DNA from: Thermodesulfovibrio sp.
Lineage (GTDB): Bacteria; Nitrospirota; Thermodesulfovibrionia; Thermodesulfovibrionales; Thermodesulfovibrionaceae
Length of the DNA stretch: 19,870 nt
Assembly (NCBI GenBank): GCA_026415995.1
Contig: JAOAGB010000050.1
Location: 1 to 19,870 of the forward strand
Direction: 5' to 3'
Positions within the stretch are counted from its first letter, which is position 1, and each line of letters opens with the position of its first letter. The translations under genes were made by a program, and so were the position numbers. Below are positions 1 to 8,052 of the stretch, piece by piece. Below the pieces are notes generated by a model. The model searched no databases. It was not told the origin of the DNA and saw only the letters and a list, made by a program, of their open reading frames with translations.

Positions 1-1
1 A

Positions 2-910
2 CCTTTTATACTCTATGCAGCGGAAAATAAATTTTTTGTAGACAGAGTAGTTGCTGTAGTAAACAGAGAGGTAATTACATGGAGTGAACTTTATAAATAT
101 ATGGAGTTTATTTCAAGAGATGAAGTTAAAGATATGAATCCAGATGAGAAATTTAAATATTTCAAGAAAAAAGAAGAAGAATTTCTTGAAAGGCTTATTG
201 ATACAAGGTTACAAATGGAGGAGGCTGAAAGATTCGGAATTTTTGTTTCTGATAGTGAAATAGATTTAGCTATTAATGACATCAAAAAGAAATACGGACT
301 TACTGACGAAGCATTTAATGAAAACCTTAAAAAAGAAGGTATGACAGTAAGTGATTACAAAAAAATGATGAAAGAGCAAATACTTATAGGAAGAGCTGTA
401 AATTCCTTTGTAAGAAGCAAAATCATAATTCCTGATGCGGAAATTAATAGTTATATTTCTTCCCACCCTGAACTATCCTGTGATGAAGAAGGCTATTATG
501 TAAGCCAAATATTTATCAGAATGAGAGAGAAACAGGATGAAATGAAGGAAAAGGTAAATGAAGTACTGAAAAGATTGATTCAGGGAGATTCCTTTAGCAA
601 AGTCGCCTCTCAGCTCAGCGAAGATGCCTCTGCAAAAACAGGTGGTTCAATTGGTCTTCTTAAAAAAACTGAAATCTCATCAGAACTTATAAATCTTTTC
701 TCAAAGATGAATATAGGTCAAATAAGTGAGCCGATGATAACAGGAAGTGGAATATATATATTTAAACTTGATGGATTATGTTTCAAAAAGGGCTCTGAAT
801 CACTTAAAAACTATGTCAGAACTCTTATTGAGGAAGAGAAGTTCAAAAAAGAGTATAAACTCTGGGTAAGAAGCTTACGTCAGAGAGCATATGTAGAAAT
901 TATGGATTAA
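2..910 (+). CDS. SurA/PpiC-type periplasmic peptidyl-prolyl isomerase (5' partial)
   Basis: The reading frame is open from the first complete codon, so the gene begins before the window. The first residues visible (FILYAAENKFFVDRVVAVVN) look like the end of a signal peptide followed by the SurA N-terminal strand 'DRVVAVVNxEVIT'. The ATG at 101 is therefore internal. A SurA N-terminal helical chaperone region follows, then a parvulin rotamase domain in roughly the last 110 residues, with recognisable segments YYVSQIFIRM, FSKVASQLSEDASAKTGGSIG and IGQISEPMITGSGIYIFKL. This family folds outer-membrane proteins in the periplasm, which fits the curli export machinery encoded downstream, although that link is only suggestive. 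The stop is 3 nt before the next gene, so the two are probably cotranscribed. The family call is firm; SurA versus another PpiC-type chaperone is less certain. Confidence 0.85.
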   Translation, partial: PFILYAAENKFFVDRVVAVVNREVITWSELYKYMEFISRDEVKDMNPDEKFKYFKKKEEEFLERLIDTRLQMEEAERFGIFVSDSEIDLAINDIKKKYGLTDEAFNENLKKEGMTVSDYKKMMKEQILIGRAVNSFVRSKIIIPDAEINSYISSHPELSCDEEGYYVSQIFIRMREKQDEMKEKVNEVLKRLIQGDSFSKVASQLSEDASAKTGGSIGLLKKTEISSELINLFSKMNIGQISEPMITGSGIYIFKLDGLCFKKGSESLKNYVRTLIEEEKFKKEYKLWVRSLRQRAYVEIMD

Positions 911-913
911 AAA

Positions 914-1654
914 ATGCTTGAAAGACTCCAAAAAATACTTTCTGACTTCGGAATTGCTTCAAGGAGACATGCTGAAGAATTAATAAAAGAAGGGCGCGTA
1001 ACTGTAAACGGACAAATTGCTATCTTAGGACAAAAGGCAGACCCTGAAAAAGATTATATAAAAGTAGATGGAAAACTTCTAATTAAGCCTGAACCAAAAG
1101 TTTACTATGCCTTTTATAAGCCAAGAAATGTCATTACGTCTTTGTTAGACCCTCAAGGAAGAATGACGGTCAAAGACTTTTTAAAGGGAATAAAATTCCG
1201 AGTTTATCCTGTTGGAAGACTTGATTTTGATTCTGAAGGTTTGCTTTTACTTACGAATGATGGAGACCTTGCGTATCATGTGATGCATCCGAGTTCTGAG
1301 ATAGAAAAAACTTATATGGTTAAAATTGAAGGGATTATGGAAATAGATAAACTGGAAAAATTAAGAAAGGGAATAAAGATTGACGGAAAACTCGCAGTCC
1401 CAGTAAGTGTTAACATAATTAAAACTCTTAAAGCTAATTCTTGGATAAGAATAACACTTCATGAAGGAAGAAAACGCCAGATTCGTAAAATGCTTGAGCG
1501 TATTGGTCATCCTGTTATAAGACTTATTAGAATAGCAATTGACGGTGTTAGATTAGGAGAACTAAAACCAGGTCAAATTAGACCTCTTACTAAGGAGGAA
1601 ATAGAAGAATTAAAGAGCAAAATAAAGCCTCATCGCCCAAATAAAAATAAATAG
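914..1654 (+). CDS. rluB: rRNA pseudouridine synthase, RluB/RsuA family
   Basis: A 246-residue protein predicted to isomerise a uridine in rRNA (RluB acts on U2605 of 23S rRNA in E. coli). An S4 RNA-binding domain occupies about residues 1-50 (ERLQKILSDFGIASRRHAEE, then EGRVTVNGQ). The catalytic domain follows, with the family motif YPVGRLDFDSEGLLLLTNDG; Asp104 is the expected catalytic aspartate. The C-terminal motif EGRKRQIRKMLERIGHPV is also typical of RsuA/RluB enzymes. The length matches RluB/RluE/RsuA, and the lysine-rich tail favours RluB. It starts 3 nt after the preceding stop without a clear Shine-Dalgarno, suggesting translational coupling to the isomerase gene. Its own stop overlaps the ribosome site of the following livK-like gene. 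Confidence 0.9.
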   Translation: MLERLQKILSDFGIASRRHAEELIKEGRVTVNGQIAILGQKADPEKDYIKVDGKLLIKPEPKVYYAFYKPRNVITSLLDPQGRMTVKDFLKGIKFRVYPVGRLDFDSEGLLLLTNDGDLAYHVMHPSSEIEKTYMVKIEGIMEIDKLEKLRKGIKIDGKLAVPVSVNIIKTLKANSWIRITLHEGRKRQIRKMLERIGHPVIRLIRIAIDGVRLGELKPGQIRPLTKEEIEELKSKIKPHRPNKNK

Positions 1655-1663
1655 GAGGTTATT

Positions 1664-2824
1664 ATGAAAGTCATGGGCAAATTTTTTTTAATTTTTTTAA
1701 TTCTTTTAGCAACTACAACGCTCATCTCCACAAATTCCTACAGTAAAGAACCTTACAAAATTGGTGCTATTTTTTCAGTAACAGGACCTGCTTCTTTTCT
1801 TGGTGAACCTGAAAAAAATACTGTCCTTATGCTTGTTGAACAGATTAACAAAGCTGGGGGAATTAATGGACGTCCGCTTGAGGTAATAATTGAGGACTCG
1901 AAAAGTGATGAAACCCAGGCAGTCCTTGCAGCAAAAAAACTTCTTGAGAAAGATAAGGTTTTAGCAATAATAGGTCCTTCCACAACAGGAGAATCAATGG
2001 CTTTAGTACCGATAATGACTCAAGCACAAACTCCTCTTATTTCTGCTGCTGCAGGAGCAAATATAACCCAACCAGTAAAAGAGAGATACTGGATTTTTAA
2101 AACAGCACAGTATGACACAAGCGCTGTTGAAGCAATTTATAATTATATGAAAAAACAAGGCATTAAAAAAGTTGGAATAATAACAATTACAACAGGATTT
2201 GGTGATGCTGGCAGAAAGGCACTTATTGAAATGGCTCCAAAATTTGGAATATCAATAGTTGCCGATGAAAGATACGGACCAAAAGACACAGACATGACTA
2301 CTCAACTTACAAAAATCAAAGCTGCAGGTGCGCAAGCAGTAATTAACTGGTCTGTAGGACCCGGACAGGTAATTGTAACAAAGAACTGGCATGCTCTCAA
2401 AATGGGAATCCCACTTTATCAGAGTCACGGATGGGGAAGCAAGAAAAATCTTGAACTTGCTGGAAAAGCTGCAGAAGGGGTAATAGCACCCCTCGGAAGA
2501 CTCGTTGTATGGGATAAACTCCCCGATAAACATCCTCAGAAAGCTCTTTTGAAAAAATATGTAACCGACTATGAAGCAAGATATAAAAGTGAGCCTGGCA
2601 CCTTTGGTGGTCATGCATATGATGCCTTGATGATGGTAGTGGAGGCATTAAAAAATGTTGGTCCAGATAAGAAAAAAATAAGAGATTATATTGAAACTAA
2701 AATTAAGAAATGGCCTGGCACAGGAGGAATTTTCAATATGTCTCCAACTGACCATTGCGGGCTTGATGCCTCAGCTTTTGAAATGGTAATAGTTAAAAAT
2801 GGAGATTGGGAGATATTAAAATAA
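1664..2824 (+). CDS. livK: Branched-chain amino-acid-type ABC transporter substrate-binding protein
   Basis: A 386-residue periplasmic binding protein of the LivJ/LivK (Peripla_BP_6) family. A hydrophobic signal peptide (FFLIFLILLATTTLISTNSYS) is followed by the family opening YKIGAIFSVTGPASFLGEPE and the stretch LVEQINKAGGINGRPLEVII. Later segments such as AIIGPSTTGESMALVPI and GTFGGHAYDALMMVVEAL are also typical. No lipobox cysteine is seen, so it is probably a soluble periplasmic protein. A strong AGGAGG at 1653-1658, overlapping the previous stop, fixes the start. It opens a five-gene transporter set in canonical order. The substrate cannot be read from sequence: family members bind branched-chain amino acids, amides, urea or aromatic acids, and the ligase gene downstream makes an aryl acid a real alternative. 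Confidence 0.9.
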   Translation: MKVMGKFFLIFLILLATTTLISTNSYSKEPYKIGAIFSVTGPASFLGEPEKNTVLMLVEQINKAGGINGRPLEVIIEDSKSDETQAVLAAKKLLEKDKVLAIIGPSTTGESMALVPIMTQAQTPLISAAAGANITQPVKERYWIFKTAQYDTSAVEAIYNYMKKQGIKKVGIITITTGFGDAGRKALIEMAPKFGISIVADERYGPKDTDMTTQLTKIKAAGAQAVINWSVGPGQVIVTKNWHALKMGIPLYQSHGWGSKKNLELAGKAAEGVIAPLGRLVVWDKLPDKHPQKALLKKYVTDYEARYKSEPGTFGGHAYDALMMVVEALKNVGPDKKKIRDYIETKIKKWPGTGGIFNMSPTDHCGLDASAFEMVIVKNGDWEILK

Positions 2825-2827
2825 CAG

Positions 2828-3715
2828 ATGACCTTGCTTCTACAGTTTCTATTCTCAGGATTAACAACAGGCACTGTTTATGCTCTTGTTGGGATAGGGT
2901 TTAATATCGTCTATAACTCCACCTCCATAATCAATCTCGCTCAAGGAGAGTTTGTGGTTATAGGTGGACTTATGATGTGGTTTTTTCTTGAGGGTATGCA
3001 ACTTCCTTTTGCGGTTTCCCTCTCTTTAACTTTACTCACTGCAGCGGTTGTTGGACTTCTAATGGAGAGGCTTACAATTAAGCCTCTCCTTAAAAAAGGT
3101 GATCTCCTTCTAATGATTATGGTTACCATAGCCATATCTATTTTAATAAGAGGAATTCTCATGTTTAAATTCGGTAAAGACCCTTATACATATCCACCTT
3201 TTACAGAAGGAGAACCTATAAATTTTTATGGTGCGGTTATTACTCAACAAACCCTATGGGTTATTGGTATCACAGCCCTTTGTATAGTTTTACTTTATCT
3301 ATTTTTCAATAAAACTATGACAGGTAGGGCAATGAGAGCATGCTCTCTTGATGTGAAAGCTGCACGTCTTATGGGAATAAATGTATCAAACATTGTCATG
3401 CTTTCTTTTATAATTAGTGCAATCATTGGAGCAATTGGAGGAATAGCTATAACACCCATATCTCTTATGGAGTATGATAAAGGAGCAATGCTTTCGGTAA
3501 AAGGATTTTGTGCAGCAATTATGGGTGGACTCGGACGTAGTAGAGGAGCAGTAGCAGGTGGTTTTACTCTTGGAATTCTTGAATCTTTAACAGCTGGTTA
3601 TATACATTCAGGCTTTAAAGATGCTGTGGCACTTCTTATTATGCTTTTTATACTTTTTGTAAAACCTGCTGGGATTTTTGGAAAAGCTGAAATAGTAAGA
3701 TTAAGAAAGTTTTAG
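2828..3715 (+). CDS. livH: Branched-chain amino-acid-type ABC transporter permease, LivH family
   Basis: A 295-residue polytopic inner-membrane permease. The N-terminus (LLQFLFSGLTTGTVYALVGI, then NIVYNSTSIINLAQGEFVVI) is the hallmark of LivH. The conserved cytoplasmic loop that contacts the ATPase is present (TGRAMRACSLDVKAARLMGI), followed by a glycine-rich segment (AAIMGGLGRSRGAVAGG). The length equals that of typical LivH proteins. It begins 3 nt after livK and ends 1 nt before livM, so it is part of one operon. It forms half of the translocation channel with LivM. Confidence 0.92.
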   Translation: MTLLLQFLFSGLTTGTVYALVGIGFNIVYNSTSIINLAQGEFVVIGGLMMWFFLEGMQLPFAVSLSLTLLTAAVVGLLMERLTIKPLLKKGDLLLMIMVTIAISILIRGILMFKFGKDPYTYPPFTEGEPINFYGAVITQQTLWVIGITALCIVLLYLFFNKTMTGRAMRACSLDVKAARLMGINVSNIVMLSFIISAIIGAIGGIAITPISLMEYDKGAMLSVKGFCAAIMGGLGRSRGAVAGGFTLGILESLTAGYIHSGFKDAVALLIMLFILFVKPAGIFGKAEIVRLRKF

Positions 3716-3716
3716 T

Positions 3717-4652
3717 ATGACAAAAGGTAATGCAATAGCTGTTTTATTATTGGGAATTTTAGTAATTTTATTTCCACAGCTTACTACAGACAATTATATA
3801 CTAACAATCGCAATTTTCATAGGAATTAATGCTCTTGTTGCAATAGGCCTAACTATACTTATGGGATATGCAGGGCAGATATCCTTAGGGCAGGCAGGTT
3901 TCTATGGAATAGGTGCCTATATATCTGCCATCCTAAGCTTATATCTTGGATTACCTGTTTTACTCAGTATGATTATTGCCATTGCTATTGCTTCAATTAC
4001 TGCTGTTGTGCTTGCAATACCGTCTTTGAGACTAAAGGGACATTATCTTGCTGTAGCCACCCTTGGATTTGGTGAGATTATCCACATTATTCTTCATGAA
4101 TGGGGACCAGGCGGACCTTCAGGTTTTGGGGATATTCCGCCATTAAGCATTTTTGGTTATATATTACATTCAACATTAGAATACTTCTATCTCATTTGGC
4201 TATGTATTATAGTAATAATGATTTTCTCGCTAAATCTTATTAACTCAATGACAGGAAAGGCATTGAGAGCTATACATGACAGCGAAATTGCATCATTAAC
4301 TCTTGGAATTAACATTACAAAGCTTAAAATAAAAGTTTTTGTCCTGAGCGCCGTTTACGCAGCACTTGCTGGAGCTTTATATGCCCATTATGTTACTTTT
4401 CTAAGTCCCAGCGGTTTTTCTCTCTTTTATTCGGTTCTTGTGCTTATGATGGTAGTAATTGGAGGAATATCAAATATATGGGGAGGAATTGCAGGAGCTC
4501 TCATTATTACTATACTGCCTGAAGTGCTCAGAGGATTTAAGGAATTTGATATTCTTGTGTATGGAATGATTTTAACCCTTTCCCTTTTATTTATGAGAAA
4601 AGGTATTGTTCCTCTGATAATTGAAACTTACAAAAGATGGATATCAAAATGA
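3717..4652 (+). CDS. livM: Branched-chain amino-acid-type ABC transporter permease, LivM family
   Basis: A 311-residue inner-membrane permease. The diagnostic LivM segment LMGYAGQISLGQAGFYGIGA lies in the first quarter, followed by SLRLKGHYLAVATLGFGEI. The ATPase-contact loop reads SMTGKALRAIHDSEIASLTL, and the C-terminal membrane part contains MVVIGGISNIWGGIAGALI. It is the heterodimer partner of LivH. The stop TGA (4650-4652) overlaps the preferred ATG of livG as ATGA, indicating translational coupling. Confidence 0.92.
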   Translation: MTKGNAIAVLLLGILVILFPQLTTDNYILTIAIFIGINALVAIGLTILMGYAGQISLGQAGFYGIGAYISAILSLYLGLPVLLSMIIAIAIASITAVVLAIPSLRLKGHYLAVATLGFGEIIHIILHEWGPGGPSGFGDIPPLSIFGYILHSTLEYFYLIWLCIIVIMIFSLNLINSMTGKALRAIHDSEIASLTLGINITKLKIKVFVLSAVYAALAGALYAHYVTFLSPSGFSLFYSVLVLMMVVIGGISNIWGGIAGALIITILPEVLRGFKEFDILVYGMILTLSLLFMRKGIVPLIIETYKRWISK

Positions 4653-5398
4653 TACTTGATATAAAAAATGTATCGAAAAATTTTGGTGGTATCAAGGCAC
4701 TTAAGAATATTAATTTTTCAGTAAAAAAAGGCTCAATTCACGCTCTTATTGGTCCTAATGGTGCTGGGAAAACAACACTTATGAATATAATAAGTGGAAT
4801 TGAAAAAATGGATAGTGGAGATATTTACTTCAAGGGCTTTTCTATTAAGGATAAACCTCCCTATAAAAGAGCAGAGATGGGATTAGCGAGAACTTTTCAG
4901 AATCTTGAACTTTTTGGAAATCTTACAGTACTTGAGAATGTTATTGTGGGGATGTATTTAAAAAATCAGAGAGGATTTTTAAGTTCTGGCATCATGTTAC
5001 GAGGAATAAATAGGGAAATAGTTGATAAAAGCCTATCTATTCTTGAATATATAAAACTCTCCCATAGACAAAAGGAGATTGCAAAAAATCTTCCTGTAGG
5101 AGAACAAAGATTGTTAGAAGTTGGAAGAGCATTGGCTACAGAGCCAGAGTTAATTTTGCTCGATGAACCTGCTGCAGGGCTTAATATGAGAGAGACTAAA
5201 AACCTCAGTCAGCTTATTCAGAAAATAAGAGATGAAAAAGGCATCACCATACTCATTGTTGAACATGACATGGAGCTGGTTATGGGAATAAGTGATCTAA
5301 TTACCGTGCTTAATTTTGGTGAGGTAATAGCAGAGGGAGAACCTCTTATGATACAAAAAAATCCACATGTCATCTCAGCCTATCTTGGTGAGGATTAG
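4649..5398 (+). CDS. livG: Branched-chain amino-acid-type ABC transporter ATP-binding protein, LivG family
   Basis: A 249-residue ATPase. Walker A is GPNGAGKTT (residues 35-43), the Q-loop region is ARTFQNLELF, and the signature is LPVGEQRLLEVGRALA, the LivG-type variant of LSGGQ. Walker B is LILLDEPAAGLN and the H-loop is VEHDMELVM. I place the start at ATG 4649, which overlaps the livM stop as ATGA and gives MILDIKNVSKNFGG, the usual LivG beginning. An in-frame ATG at 4637 would add four residues and cannot be excluded. It powers transport together with LivF. Confidence 0.9.
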   Translation: MILDIKNVSKNFGGIKALKNINFSVKKGSIHALIGPNGAGKTTLMNIISGIEKMDSGDIYFKGFSIKDKPPYKRAEMGLARTFQNLELFGNLTVLENVIVGMYLKNQRGFLSSGIMLRGINREIVDKSLSILEYIKLSHRQKEIAKNLPVGEQRLLEVGRALATEPELILLDEPAAGLNMRETKNLSQLIQKIRDEKGITILIVEHDMELVMGISDLITVLNFGEVIAEGEPLMIQKNPHVISAYLGED

Positions 5399-5401
5399 TA
5401 T

Positions 5402-6142
5402 ATGCTAAAAATAAAAAATTTAGATGTCTATTATGGCAAGCTTTATACTTTAAAGAAAGTATCACTTCACATAAAAAGGGGAGAAATAGTTACCCTAATA
5501 GGAAGCAATGGAGCAGGGAAAACAACCCTTTTAAATACCGTATCAGGACTTATAAAGCCTGCTTCTGGCAATATAGTGTTTGAAGACAAAGAAATATCCA
5601 AGGAAACCCCTGAAAAGATTGTAAAAATAGGTATTTCTCAGGTGCCTGAAGGAAGATTGATTTTTAAGACCCTAACAGTAGAGGAAAATCTACTTTTAGG
5701 TGCTTACAGTCAATACTCACTAAAGAAAAAAAAGCAAATTCAGGAAGATATGGGCGGAGTTTACAATCTCTTTCCAAAACTTAAGGAAAGAAAAAATCAA
5801 CTTGCAGGAACTCTTTCAGGAGGAGAACAACAGATGCTTGCCATTGGACGAGCCCTTATGGCAAAGCCAAAATTACTTCTTCTTGATGAACCAAGTATGG
5901 GGCTTGCTCCTACTATTATAAAGGAAGTTTTTGAACATATTGTTGAATTAAGGCAATTATATGGACTAACAGTACTTCTTGTTGAACAAAATGCTAAAAG
6001 TGCTCTTAAAATAGCAGATAGAGGCTATGTTCTTGAGACAGGAAGAGTAATTCTTGAAGGAACTGCCGAGGATCTATTACTAAATAAAGATGTTCAGAGA
6101 GCCTATCTTGGAAGAGATTTAGACGCAGAAGAAAGAATTTAA
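5402..6142 (+). CDS. livF: Branched-chain amino-acid-type ABC transporter ATP-binding protein, LivF family
   Basis: A 246-residue ATPase. It starts MLKIKNLDVYYGKLYTLKKV and carries Walker A GSNGAGKTT, the LivF-specific stretch GISQVPEGRLIFKTLTVEEN, signature LSGGEQQMLAIGRALM, Walker B LLLLDEPSMGLAP and H-loop VEQNAK. It completes the livKHMGF set in canonical order. It lies 3 nt after livG, and its stop overlaps the AAAGGAGG ribosome site of the ligase gene, so all six genes are very probably cotranscribed. Confidence 0.92.
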   Translation: MLKIKNLDVYYGKLYTLKKVSLHIKRGEIVTLIGSNGAGKTTLLNTVSGLIKPASGNIVFEDKEISKETPEKIVKIGISQVPEGRLIFKTLTVEENLLLGAYSQYSLKKKKQIQEDMGGVYNLFPKLKERKNQLAGTLSGGEQQMLAIGRALMAKPKLLLLDEPSMGLAPTIIKEVFEHIVELRQLYGLTVLLVEQNAKSALKIADRGYVLETGRVILEGTAEDLLLNKDVQRAYLGRDLDAEERI

Positions 6143-6154
6143 AGGAGGTTTCCT

Positions 6155-7447
6155 ATGATATGGGATAAAGAAAAAGAGTGTATAGAAAGGGAAGAACTTG
6201 CCCAGCTTCAGCTGGAAAAGCTTCAGTCAACCATTCACAGAGTTTATAGAAACGTTCCTTTTTATCGTAGAATTTTTGACAAGTATGGTATAGACCCTGA
6301 TAGTTTCGGAAGTATTGAAGATATAAACAAAATTCCATTTACAACAAAAAACGATTTAAGAGAGAATTATCCTTACGGACTTTTTGCTGTTCCTCTAAGA
6401 GAAGTTGTAAGAATTCATACATCTTCTGGTACGACGGGAATGCCAATTGTTGTTGGCTATACTAAAAATGATCTAAAAATATGGACAGAGCTTGTGGCAA
6501 GAGTTTTATCAGCAGGTGGAATAACAAAGGATGATGTAATTCAAATAGCCTTTAACTATGGACTTTTCACTGGTGCCTTTGGTTTCCATTATGGAGCAGA
6601 AAAGATAGGAGCCTCTGTTATTCCTGTCTCCATTGAAAATCCTAAAAAACAGATAAAGATACTTCAAGATTATAGAACAACGGCAATTATCTCAACACCT
6701 TCCTATGCTCTTCTTATAGCAAATACTTTGATAGAAATGGATATCAATCCTAACTCCCTCTCTTTAAGGTTTGGACTTTTTGGTGCAGAACCATGGTCAG
6801 AAAGAATGCGGCAGGAGATTGAAGAAAAACTTAAGATTACAGCCACAGACAACTATGGCTTAAGTGAGATCATGGGACCTGGTGTAGCAGGTGAATGTCT
6901 TGAAAAAAAGGGATTACATATTCAAGAAGACCACTTCTTCTTTGAGATAATAGACCCTCAAACCCTTGAACCTGTGAAAGAAGGAGAAACGGGAGAACTT
7001 GTAATAACAACACTATCAAAAGAAGCGTTCCCTGTATTGAGGTTTAGAACCGGGGATCTTACAAGATTTCTACCCGGAGAATGCCCCTGCGGAAGAACCT
7101 TTAGAAGAATAGATAGAATCATGGGAAGAACTGACGACATGATTATTATAAGAGGCATGAAAATATTTCCCTCTCAAATTGAAGCAATACTATATGAAAT
7201 AGAAGGCAAACAGCCCAATTATCAGATAATACTCGAAAGACATTCAGGTGCTGACCATATGAATATTCTACTTGAAATGTCTGAAGATATTTTCTCCGAT
7301 GTTATGAGAGAACAAACTCAGCTTTTAAATACAATAAAAGAGAGAATCGCCTCAGAATTTGGACTATCTGTTAATGTAAAACTTGTAGAGAAACATTCAA
7401 TTGAAAAAATTGGGGAGAAAATAAAACGAGTTATCGATAAGAGATAA
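6155..7447 (+). CDS. Phenylacetate-CoA ligase-type AMP-forming acyl-CoA synthetase
   Basis: A 430-residue member of the ANL superfamily, PaaK branch, predicted to activate phenylacetate or a related aryl/acyl acid as its CoA thioester with ATP, in the cytoplasm. The phosphate-binding motif is HTSSGTTGMPIVVGYTKND (about residues 87-105). The family motif YGLSEIMGPGVAGEC, the ribose-binding aspartate region FRTGDLTRF and the hinge RIMGRTDDMIIIRGMKIFPS follow. The size (about 430 residues) matches PaaK. A strong AAAGGAGG at 6141-6148 sets the start. Its place at the end of a liv operon couples uptake of a carboxylic or amino acid to CoA activation. In anaerobes, PaaK paralogues often handle aryl acids from aromatic amino-acid breakdown. 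The exact substrate is unknown, so no gene symbol is given. Confidence 0.88.
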   Translation: MIWDKEKECIEREELAQLQLEKLQSTIHRVYRNVPFYRRIFDKYGIDPDSFGSIEDINKIPFTTKNDLRENYPYGLFAVPLREVVRIHTSSGTTGMPIVVGYTKNDLKIWTELVARVLSAGGITKDDVIQIAFNYGLFTGAFGFHYGAEKIGASVIPVSIENPKKQIKILQDYRTTAIISTPSYALLIANTLIEMDINPNSLSLRFGLFGAEPWSERMRQEIEEKLKITATDNYGLSEIMGPGVAGECLEKKGLHIQEDHFFFEIIDPQTLEPVKEGETGELVITTLSKEAFPVLRFRTGDLTRFLPGECPCGRTFRRIDRIMGRTDDMIIIRGMKIFPSQIEAILYEIEGKQPNYQIILERHSGADHMNILLEMSEDIFSDVMREQTQLLNTIKERIASEFGLSVNVKLVEKHSIEKIGEKIKRVIDKR

Positions 7448-7452
7448 TACCT

Positions 7453-7908
7453 TTATTCAACCTCAAAAATAAAATCCATCTCTACAGGAGCATCAAGAGG
7501 CAAACTACAAACTCCTACAGCTACTCTGCAGTGTCTTCCACTTTCTCCAAAAATCCTTATTATAAGTTCAGAGGCAGGATTAAGAACCTTAGGTTGCTCT
7601 ATAAATTCTTCTGAAGATGCAATATATCCTGTTATCTTTACACATCTTTTAACTTTGTCAAGACTGCCAATATAGTCTTTTACAACTGCCAATGCATTAA
7701 GGACAGTCTGTATCGCATCTTCACTCGCCTCTTGAATAGATATCTCTTTACCGACCTTGCCTTTTCTCAAAATCTTTCCTTCTCTGAAAGGAAGAATTCC
7801 ACTCAAAAAAAGAAGATTACCGACTCTTACAGCAGGAACATAAGCTCCTACTGGTTTTATAGCCTCTGGAATTTTAATACCAAGTTGTTTTATTTTTTCG
7901 TCAACCAT
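7453..7908 (-). CDS. RidA/YjgF-family protein (long ~150-residue subgroup)
   Basis: A 151-residue cytoplasmic protein of the RidA/YER057c/UK114 superfamily, whose best-known members hydrolyse reactive enamines/imines formed by PLP enzymes. Recognisable segments are LGIKIPEAIKPVGAYVPAVR, GNLLFLSGILPF, KITGYIASSEEFIEQPKVLN and GESGRHCRVAVGVCSLPLDA. The Arg in GRHCR sits where the catalytic arginine of RidA is expected. Length and motifs match the subgroup with an 'LGI/LEL-P' beginning rather than canonical RidA. I use ATG 7908 (MVDEKIKQLGI); the longer frame to 7932 begins with TTG and has no ribosome site. It converges on the ligase gene with 5 bp between stops. An extended -10 lies only a few bases upstream of the start. 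Confidence 0.85.
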   Translation of the reverse strand: MVDEKIKQLGIKIPEAIKPVGAYVPAVRVGNLLFLSGILPFREGKILRKGKVGKEISIQEASEDAIQTVLNALAVVKDYIGSLDKVKRCVKITGYIASSEEFIEQPKVLNPASELIIRIFGESGRHCRVAVGVCSLPLDAPVEMDFIFEVE

Positions 7909-7914
7909 ACTTTT

Positions 7915-7920
7915 AATATA
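7915..7920 (-). promoter_or_regulatory. Candidate extended -10 (TGTTATATT) of the RidA-family gene
   Basis: On the minus strand TGTTATATT is an extended -10. Only 6 nt separate its end (7915) from the start codon (7908), and no Shine-Dalgarno is present, so the transcript may be leaderless. No good -35 is seen. This is AT-rich DNA, so a chance match is possible. Confidence 0.35.
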
Positions 7921-7968
7921 ACACACAAGCAACTTTTTAATACTTAAGATTTAACGCTTTAGTTTAAA

Positions 7969-7997
7969 TTGATTTTTTTTTAATAAATAAATATAAT
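7969..7997 (+). promoter_or_regulatory. Sigma-70-type promoter of the LuxR/CsgD-like regulator
   Basis: TTGATT (7969-7974), a 17-bp spacer and a perfect TATAAT (7992-7997) precede the regulator start at 8053 by about 55 nt. The rest of the 7909-8052 gap is AT-rich and shows no other feature. Spacing and -10 are ideal; the -35 is a 4/6 match. Confidence 0.6.
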
Positions 7998-8052
7998 TTA
8001 GAAAGAAGTAAAGTGTTTTACAAAATCTTATGATTTATTAGAAGTAATAAAA

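Noticed and set aside
101..103. ATG 101 as start of the isomerase gene
   Set aside because: The same frame is open to the window start and contains the conserved SurA N-terminal strand and the end of a signal peptide upstream.
7909..7932. Longer RidA-family start at 7932
   Set aside because: It begins with TTG and adds eight residues unlike the family; the ATG at 7908 gives the usual N-terminus.
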